The translations under genes were made by a program, and so were the position numbers. DNA of 64,000 bases from Thysanoteuthis rhombus (Eukaryota; Mollusca; Cephalopoda; Oegopsida; Thysanoteuthidae): assembly GCA_963457665.1 (NCBI GenBank), contig OY735231.1, forward strand, positions 40,127,406-40,191,405. The letters are read 5' to 3'. The notes under the pieces are model-generated. The model was not told where the DNA came from. It worked only from the letters and a program-made list of their open reading frames with translations, and ran no database searches. This document shows, one piece after another, positions 56,245 to 64,000 of this stretch (the first letter of the stretch is position 1; each line of letters begins with the position of its first letter).

Positions 56245-56362
56245 GAATAAAAACATTCAACTAGGATGACACATGAATAACGTAACCCAAATAGATACAT
56301 ACAGATGTAATAATCTAAACCCAATATCAAAACCAGTGTAGTAGGTAGAGGTGATTAATTAT
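56245..56362 (+). repeat. Family A fragment, A2 tail only
   Basis: ACATACAGATGTAATAATCT, AAACCCAATATCAAAACCAG and TGTAGTAGGTAGAGGTGATT. Confidence 0.55.
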
Positions 56363-56837
56363 TCTGTACATATCATTTCAATTAATCCTAAAAGCTAAAG
56401 CAGGATCTGTGTTATTAATTGCTTTCATTTATTCCATTCAGATGTATTTAATTTGCATCTCTTTTCAGTAATTCATTTGTAAAACAACAAAGCTGCAGTG
56501 AACTGTAATCCCACAAATTACAGCAGACCACAATTCAAGCCCACAGACACAGAGACATCAGCAAATAATAGGTTTAAGTTGAGAGAGAAAAAAAAAAAAC
56601 CAACTGACATGAAAGGAATCGCAACTTTCATAGCAATTGTTCTGACCACTATTATTTTCATTGTTGTAATGTCTACCCACCACAGCCAGATTCAATAGAA
56701 CAGATAAACCGTCTTTTTTAACCTGAATAATATGGCTACAGGAGGTGCATATTGGTTACTAGCACAGATAACAGAATCAGCGGACCAAGTTCAAGTTTCA
56801 GCAAAGGATGTTTTCGGTATGATGAACAATATGAACT

Positions 56838-57608
56838 GAATTTTCACCGGAAAAATGACATCTGAGAAATTTTTAAAATTTAAAGATCAGGCAAAAATCA
56901 TGATATCATCTGATTTTAATAGAATTTTTGATACTTATCTATCAAGAGACAAATTTGAAAAAAAAACATTTTTTTCACTCCAGATATCGGAAGAAAAGAA
57001 TTTTTTTCATGATTTCTACCTCTACTTTCATTATTTTTGATGATTTTATTGATTTTTACACAACTAACAGATAAATCCCTTGAGATATTAAATATGTTTA
57101 CCTTCTTTAGGAAGGTGCTCAGGAACTGTTCTGAGTGAAATTGATGAAAATGATGAAAAACCATTTCTTTCCTAAATATTGGATGAACATTTTTTTTCAA
57201 TATCAGAAGCCTAAATAATAATTAATTGAACAAAACTAAAAAGATTGCTGAGAAAAAAAATATTTCACTTCATTTTCCTGTTTTTTAATTCCCAAAGTAA
57301 AACTCTTAGAGTGGAGTAGTTTTTGAGTGTTTTTCTAAAAAAAGGTAAACATATTTGATATCTCAAGGGATTTATCTGTTAAACATATAAAAACCAATGA
57401 AAACATCAATGTATAGATAAGATAAATAATCAAAATGGTAAGAATTATGAAGAAAAACTTCTTTTTTTTTGATACATGGAATGAAAAATTATTTTTTTTG
57501 AAAATTTGTCATGTAATAAACGAGTATTGGTTATTTTATTGATTGAATAATACGCTGATTTTGCTAGATTTTTCAATTTCTCACGAGCCAATTTTCTGGT
57601 GAAATTGC
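56838..57608. repeat. Family E, 771-bp imperfect palindrome
   Basis: Ends GAATTTTCACCGGAAAA and TTTTCTGGTGAAATTGC are inverted. Inner arms include ACAGATAAATCCCTTGAGAT at about 57067 and its complement at about 57362. Centre near 57225. A shorter relative is at 61630-62016. A fold-back element; type unknown. Confidence 0.75.
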
Positions 57609-57639
57609 GTCCATTTTATTTATAACAAGGCTGTTTGCG

Positions 57640-58090
57640 TTCACTTTGTACTAATACCCTTAGGGAAATAGCTGGGCAGTTGAGACCCTCTAGCTCTATA
57701 ACGCATAAGGCAGTCCTTCTGAGAGAAACTTACCCTGAGAGAAAAAACTACAGCTCGACAGAAGCCATAGCTGGTCCCCAGCCCATGTGAAGGAGGAAGG
57801 CTTGGTTTGGAGTACTTGCAACTCTACCCCATGAAAACCTACCCACAACTGAAACCAGAGTAGAGTGGTTGCAGCCTCATGCTCAATAAAGAATCTACTG
57901 GAATATACATCATAACAATACTGCCACACCTTGCAGACTAAGTCTGATAATTTGTCTGGATTTTTAGACGAAGGATTATCATACATAGATTTCTTCTGAC
58001 AGTTGTCCTCATCTAGGTTCATCTTTTAAACACAATGTTTCAATCGTTGTACCCTATAGCCTTCATCAGATGAATGTCTTGAATTTGGTT
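57640..58090 (-). repeat. Unclassified repeat-like block ending in a diverged hammerhead-family tail
   Basis: At 57985-58085 the minus strand reads CTGATGAAGGCTATAGGGTA, CAACGATTGAAACATTGTG and GATGAACCTAGATGAGGACA, a relative of the hammerhead-motif family and of 12655-12792. The rest (57640-57980) is less AT-rich and has a 108-codon minus frame without recognisable domains. Confidence 0.45.
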
Positions 58091-58499
58091 ATGACCTTAG
58101 GATTTCTTGCTGCAGAACTTCCTTTTAACCCTTAAATTCATAGGCCGCTTGTAATTGACAGAGAAGCTCTTCAATGAATAGAAGTTAAAATAATGGAGCT
58201 CTTCTGTAGATTGAATAGAAATTTTTTTTTCCAAATTCACTCAGTGTTCAAAGGGATATCATTTTAATCCAGAGTTATTTCTTTTGATATTGACTTTCAA
58301 TTTTTTAAATATGAATTTAGAGGTTAAAGTAAGGTGGCAAGTGTTATTAGACACTGAATTGCACCCGTTACAACAGCTATGCCTGCAAACATCAAAACAA
58401 AAATAACAAACACTTCCAGAGCACGACATCCACAAGAAAAATATCATCTTTAACTTGGTCAATAAAATTCTTGGGGATGGCGAGGGGGTATCTTTAATT

Positions 58500-58690
58500 A
58501 CCAAAACTTACTGGGGGTGAGCTTTAAATAGCTCTCCAAGTACCCCCTTGGGTTTGATCCAATTTATTTTTTTTAATTTTTCATTAATTCTCATTGGGGT
58601 TTTAGTGGGGGTTTCAATTTACAATCTAAATTTATGCTAAATAGGTCTCTTAGCTTTGTTTTCAAAAAATTCTAATTTTTTTCAGTGATT
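58500..58690 (-). repeat. Family A fragment in the opposite orientation
   Basis: Minus strand: TTGTAATCACTGAAAAAAAT, GACCTATTTAGCATAAATTT and AAACCCCCACTAAAACCCC. It is the only clear minus-oriented family A piece in the window. Confidence 0.7.
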
Positions 58691-59138
58691 ACAATCCAAT
58701 TTTCAAAATCTACTAAAATTTAATTAATCATCAAAGTTCAATGAAAATCAAAGTTGGTATTTATTTATTGATTAGTGTTTCTCTTTAAGGAAAGGATTCT
58801 TTATAAAAAAAATTAGTGGAAATATATCTTTATGTTAGAACTTCTTTTAATTTCATGACATCTCAATAAATATCGAACAGAATCGAAAGGTATTAGCATT
58901 GTAAAAAAGTGAATTCCAGAAGAATTTGAATCTTTTTTTTCTCTAGAATTAGTCAGATGAGTGTTAAATAATGCCCCAAGACATTTAAAATTGCTATATA
59001 AATAAATATATAGCTTTGTTGAGCAATGTTTCAGTCTCATTTGATAAAACATATTGCAGATTTAGGGTGTGTAAAAACTTTTGTAGACAATTTACTTTAT
59101 GAATATCAACTATACATATGAGGCACGTGCCATGAATA

Positions 59139-59140
<2 letters not shown>

Positions 59141-59181
<41 letters not shown>
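59141..59181. repeat. TA microsatellite
   Basis: About 20 TA units. Confidence 0.95.
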
Positions 59182-59186
<5 letters not shown>

Positions 59187-59429
59187 TTATTTATGCATTT
59201 CCTTGTCATAACATTTTGACATTTCATTCTTTTTTCAGTGTGTTTACTTTGACATAAATTCATTTTGTTGTGGAATCTGTCATAATTGAATGTTAAGGAT
59301 AAAGTTTAAAAACCTGAATCAGAAACCGTCAATGAAAACTGTCAACAAGACTCTTGAAATCTTTTCATGGATATTTTGTCTGGAAAAATGCCTGGCTGCT
59401 TCTGATTAATTCTTCCAAGGGATATATGT

Positions 59430-59513
59430 ATCATCTTGTAGTCAGCTATACCAGCTTAAAAACTGAAGACTTATGTTGACTGTTTTTGTAACAGTTTTGG
59501 GCGATGATTTTAG
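59430..59513 (+). repeat. Family A tail fragment (A1)
   Basis: AGTCAGCTATACCAGCTTAA to TTGTAACAGTTTTGGGCGAT. It is the target of SINE insertion 4. Confidence 0.6.
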
Positions 59514-59771
59514 CAAAGTAATCTGATGGTTCTAGGTTCAATCCCAGTATGAGACAATAATAATACTACTAATGCTAAGAGGGGAGTACGGTCAATATAC
59601 CCTCGTCGGATAAATAAAGGGTTCGGTTCGTTACTTCCCCACACCTCCCAGATGATACCTGATGAAGGCCGTAGAGTACAACAGCTGAAACGTTGTATGA
59701 AAAACAACCAAGATGAGGATGGTCCGAATATCAATAGAAATAATAATAATACCTCATCTCAAAAATTCAGA
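59514..59771 (+). mobile_element. Hammerhead-motif SINE insertion 4 (simple, 5' truncated, 11-bp target duplication)
   Basis: Flanked by GATGATTTTAG at 59503-59513 and 59772-59782. It starts inside the tRNA-like head just before the B box (GGTTCTAGGTTCAATCCC) and runs to the complete tail (CTCATCTCAAAAATTCAGA). Core at 59659-59691. The only copy without an inverted piece. Confidence 0.9.
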
Positions 59772-60249
59772 GATGATTTTAGGGTTCGGGAAAAGTGAGC
59801 AAACAACATAACTCATTCTTTCTGAGCGATAAAGATATTTTTAACTCAATAGATCCAAGATTCACAATATATTCAGGTGTTTTTTTGTCAGGTATTGATA
59901 GAGACATCTTTGCCTCTCTGGAACTGGCTCTCGCTATCTCTCTATCTATATTGACCGGTCGGTCGGTCAATCCTAATATTGTTTCTCTGCTGTTTCAAGA
60001 CAGATTTACTTGAAACTTGATGAGATGCTTCTTATTGCCTAGTAATTAATTTAGTCGAATATCATCAGAACAAGGTTCGACATTCAAAAACACAAGACCC
60101 CAGAGGATGACCAGAGAAAACAATTGGCAAAACAATGGAGTAATAAAAATAAAACCCCAAAAAACAAAGGCAAGGAAATTAGTTTTTGAATGAACTAATA
60201 TACAATTATATTCTGGTTTTGTTATGTCATTGATAAATATAAACATTTA

Positions 60250-60524
60250 TATATATATATATACATAAATATATACACACACACATATATATATATATAT
60301 ATATGTATATAATTTATCAAAGTGATAACTTGGAAAAATAACTAAGTTATAAACTTTTAATTTAATTTTTCATATTTGATAATGCGCTTTAAATTCAGTA
60401 ACATCGTCAAATCGGATTTGAATAATTTTTAAAAATTCATGAGGTCCACCTTGAGGGACTGTGTGATGATATCACATTTCTGCAGGGTGATTCAGTTCTT
60501 TCTTGCATACTTCTGATTCTTTGG

Positions 60525-60584
<60 letters not shown>

Positions 60585-60600
60585 TATATGTATGTGTGTT
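60250..60600. repeat. TA/CA microsatellites
   Basis: Runs at 60250-60310 (TATA with ACACAC) and 60529-60595 (TA). The open frames across them are artefacts of the repeats. Confidence 0.9.
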
Positions 60601-60609
60601 GGTTGAAAG

Positions 60610-61629
60610 ACCAAATTCTCCGTTATCACCCTCCCTCCAACCTGAAACCCAACCAGTATGGCAGACGACCATCAACCCTCATACAGAGAAAAAGATGATA
60701 AACGAGAGAAATAAAACATACCATAAAAACAAAATATCAGTGGTTTTATAAAGACAAGAGAGAAAAAATAGCTGTCAATCACAATGCCTGGATGAAACAT
60801 ATTAGTAACCACAAAAATTGTAAATATCTATCTAAAGTGGATATTGAATCCGAGAGAATATTTATGAATGCATTATATTATTTGAAATTACCTCCCATTG
60901 TTACACGGAGAATAAGTCACTCAGCCTAGACAGCATGAATAGAATAAAAAATTAAAGAGATATGGGGCTGCTGCAGGGATTGATAAAGTAGCCAGTTCAA
61001 TGTTGCTTTTTACCATTGAGCTAAACAGCTGCATAGAAAGTCAAAGCCCGAATAACCACTTGAGACTCACTCTTCTCATTTCATTCATCCACTATCCATG
61101 TCTGCAATGTTTATTTATAACATGGAAGATTATATTATCAAGAAATGAATACATATAATTGGACAGAATATCTACGAAGACATAACATAATTTGAAACTA
61201 ATTGAAATGACCTTCTGTTGATGTGCAGAGCATGAGTCAATTGGCCTTGACAGTGTGAATAGAATAAACAATTATAATGCATTTATATATATGTATCTAT
61301 ACATATTTTCATTATAGTTATAGAAATATACACATGGGTTGATCAATAAGTGTGTAGCCTGTCACAGTTATTAGCTGAATTTTCATTGTATGATATTTGA
61401 TTTATGCGATCTATTGAGAAGTGTTGGGACAATGTTTTATAGTTGAAACATGTTTGCTTTTTGGGCCTCTTATGTTGTAATGAAAAACTGTTTTTTTTTT
61501 CCAATTTTTATGACTAATTTTCACCCTTCAATTTGATTGGTCAGTTGCTTTTTATCGCAACATGAAAATTCAAAATAATAATTATTTATAATACTTCATG
61601 TATGTGTGCATGAATGAACAAAATGAACA
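60610..61629. other. Flank, no feature seen
   Basis: Two similar segments, 60840-60960 and 61145-61275, share ATTTGAAA...TGACC/TTACC...GTTG/GTTA and AGTCACTCAGCC / AGTCAATTGGCC, CAGCATGAATAGAATAAA / CAGTGTGAATAGAATAAA, so they look like an old direct duplication of about 125 bp, roughly 300 bp apart. Confidence 0.5.
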
Positions 61630-62016
61630 TAATTTTCACTGGAAAATCAACATTTGAGAAAGTTGAAAATCTGGCAAAAATCAGCATATCATCCAACTAA
61701 AACTTTTCAATACTTATCCATGAAAGAAAGAATTTTAAGAAAAATGATTTTTCCAGAAAAGATGATTTTTTTATACGATCCCTACCCCACCTTTTATCAT
61801 TTTGATCATTGATGTTTACACATCTAAAAGATGAATCCCTTAAGATACTAATTATGTTTATATCATATGGGGAAAAAAAATTTTTTTTCCCGATTTTTGG
61901 AATAAAAAGTTCTTTTTTCGAAAATTCATAATTTAATAAATAAATATTGGAAAATTTATTAAAATTGAATAATATGCTGATTTTTAACGGATTTTTTAAT
62001 TTCCCGCAGAAATTGC
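61630..62016. repeat. Family E, short copy
   Basis: ATTTTCACTGGAAAATCAAC at the left and TTCCCGCAGAAATTGCG at the right match the ends of 56838-57608. The shared interior includes GATGAATCCCTTAAGATACT. Confidence 0.65.
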
Positions 62017-62059
62017 GTCCATTCTTATACCAATTGAAATTACTATTTCTCTACGCTAT

Positions 62060-62175
62060 TTACTCACTCTCACAGGGTAATCGGACTGAGCAAAAAGTTG
62101 CAATAAAAATACGAATTAAAATGAAGGTAAAAAGTTATCATGAAAATAATGATTTAATATACTTCATCTAATTTT
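62060..62175. repeat. Family B partial copy (right arm)
   Basis: TTGCAATAAAAATACGAATT, AAAATGAAGGTAAAAAGTTA and ATACTTCATCTAATTTTT. Confidence 0.65.
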
Positions 62176-62678
62176 TAAAACAATTTTGAAAAAAATGAAC
62201 AAATGTAAAACTTCAGTTTTGTACAATTTTCTAAGCCTAACATTTTCAATAATTCCTAGTGATACAAATTATTTTTGATATCTGTAAATGACTTGCAATT
62301 TGCTAATTCATTTTCACTTCTCTTATCTATCTATTTTCAGTAGAAAGAGGTACGAAGGGTACCACTTGAAAAAAACTAATTCAATCATGAAATATCAACA
62401 ACATTCACAGTTCCGTCAATGATAATAAGCCTTCCACAACAAAATAAAAATGATGAATAATTATATGAGAAAATCAAATGCAACAATTATTCAAATGATC
62501 TTTCGTGTCTAAGTTAGCAAATTTACATGAGTATTATTTTGAGATTAAGGAAAATACTGTTGAGATGAATAATATTAAAACAATTCGCCTTTTTCACGCT
62601 AATATAATAAGCAAGGGGCGTCACTAATAAAAAAAATGTGGTTGCGTGCAGAATGAATTACAATACTAAGCAATAACA

Positions 62679-63050
62679 GGTCTGGTTAGTAACTCAATGA
62701 GCACCGTCATTTGACAGCAGGCCGTATTGAGGGTGATCAATTATAAAACAGGAAAAAAGGGGTAATCAGTCAGTAAGTTACTTCTCTCGCCTTGGGTTGG
62801 GCAGTGATCACTAGCAATGTCTCAAAAATTAGAAAAAAAACAAAAACAAGCGTGAATGGGGTCAATTTAGCATAAACTTACATAGCAAATTTAGCTCGCA
62901 AAAAACGTACAGGAGTAGGTGTTTTCATTTTCATCCCACTAACTCCATTAGTGTGGCCTGTACGCGTTATACACACTAAGCCAACCAACCAGTCTTATTT
63001 GAAAACTGAAGAAACTTTTGGTGACAGTTTTTTGTAGACGGTTACTAATA
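62679..63050 (+). repeat. Family A copy (A1 tail)
   Basis: CAGGTCTGGTTAGTAACTCA to GGTGACAGTTTTTTGTAGAC, with an internal deletion in the second half. Confidence 0.82.
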
Positions 63051-64000
63051 ACAGCCAAGTGAATTACACCACGATCACTACCAGTAACAATAATAGGAAT
63101 TTTAAACGGCCCGAAAAACTCTTTTCTAAGTAATTGTTTTGAACTCAATGGGTCCCAAAATAAAGCCATGTGCCCCAACTTTCAAGTGATTTCTCACTTT
63201 TCATTAGATTTCGTTGAGTTGAATTATCAAATATAGAGCAAATCATCTCAGTATGAAAGATGCTTAAAATGTCTCCTTATCTTCAATCGTACCTGAAGTG
63301 AAAATAAATCACGCACAAAAACGAAGATACAAATAACTATCTGTAAGTAGTGGGTACTTCTTTGTGACTTAGGCAGGAGATCTTACTTCCTTATCTACTA
63401 ATTCGCTTTCTTATTTGCACTACATCAGGGGTACTTTATTTTCTAGGATGGCCTTTTAAAAACCTGGACGTTGTAAACAAAACACGCCCCCTGTTATGCT
63501 GATGTATGCTTTTAACATAAATATTTCATAATTTTTGTTTACTATTTAGCCTTGTTTCTGTCGCTGGTTTTATCTCAACTCTCTACCCAGGTCGATCGTC
63601 ATTCTACGATCGTTAAGCAGTACGAATCGGAAATGAAGAATAAGCCAGTCAAAAATTGATAATATATCTAATTGACAAGAATGATTTAGCTTGATCTAAG
63701 AAATTTGAACACAATCATAGATCTGTTTATTTGATGATATGGGAGGATCGTTTTTTTACCCACTTTCATTTCACGATCGGATAAGTGAGAAACAACATTT
63801 ATAGTAATCTTTGCTTTGACGTACATAAACCTATGGTGGTGTCTTCAATGCCTGAACAGGTCCCAGAAGTCACAGAAATGTTTTTAAAAAGTTTAATTCT
63901 TTTAATCTAAAAGGATAATTGAATAATATACCCATAAGAAATTAATGTAATAGTGAAATTAAAAGCTATTAATTTGCTCTTTGATTGCATACTATGAATT
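63051..64000. other. Right flank, no gene seen
   Basis: Somewhat less AT-rich around 63340-63660, with a perfect 7-bp dyad CGATCGT-CATTCT-ACGATCG at 63593-63612. A FYCO1 promoter or 5' UTR exon could lie here, but I cannot show it. Confidence 0.3.

Noticed and set aside
57696-58022. 108-codon minus-strand frame upstream of FYCO1
   Set aside because: No recognisable domain, no donor in a suitable phase, and its left part overlaps a repeat-like block.
60472-60751. Frames of alternating Ile-Tyr residues on both strands
   Set aside because: Translations of a TA microsatellite.

Overview
This is animal (metazoan) nuclear DNA, AT-rich by eye, full of introns and interspersed repeats, with no bacterial or viral gene organisation. 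The host is probably an invertebrate. The protein is clearly the orthologue of vertebrate FYCO1 but too diverged to be vertebrate, and the repeats (RTE-like LINEs, tRNA-headed SINEs, TA microsatellites) fit an invertebrate genome. I cannot name the phylum.

One protein-coding gene fills most of the window on the minus strand: FYCO1 (RUN / coiled coil / FYVE / LIR / GOLD), an adaptor joining PI3P-positive, Rab7- and LC3-positive vesicles to kinesin. I traced 22 coding exons from the start codon at 55262-55264 to the stop at 1748-1750. Every junction has AG/GT borders and the reading phases agree throughout. The sum is 3,786 nt, or 1,261 residues plus stop. Exons 1-5 encode the RUN end, 6-14 the coiled coil, 15-17 the FYVE finger, 18-19 the acidic linker with the LC3-interacting motif, and 20-22 the GOLD domain. 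Exon 1 has an in-frame ATG 21 nt below a good acceptor, so at least one upstream 5' UTR exon and the promoter lie above 55285; I could not place them.

Introns and flanks are repeat-dominated. (1) Family A, a roughly 430-bp element with over 20 copies or pieces, nearly all in one orientation, with two alternative 3' tails. (2) Four insertions of a tRNA-headed SINE-like family carrying a hammerhead-like CTGATGA/stem II/GAAAC core. Each has its own 10-12 bp target duplication, and three of the four are inverted dimers. (3) Truncated RTE-like and other LINE 3' ends. (4) Fold-back/MITE-like elements (families B, E and the 40466-40743 hairpin). (5) A 31-unit, 26-bp tandem array at 17899-18704. (6) A small LTR-retroelement fossil at about 8.86-10.87 kb. 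(7) A recent local duplication that copied part of FYCO1 exon 4 plus adjoining intron into intron 1.

The points most worth a second look are the hammerhead-bearing inverted-dimer SINE family, the exon-fragment duplication, two candidate alternative exons that would remove FYVE/GOLD or GOLD alone, and the strand bias and tail swapping of family A.
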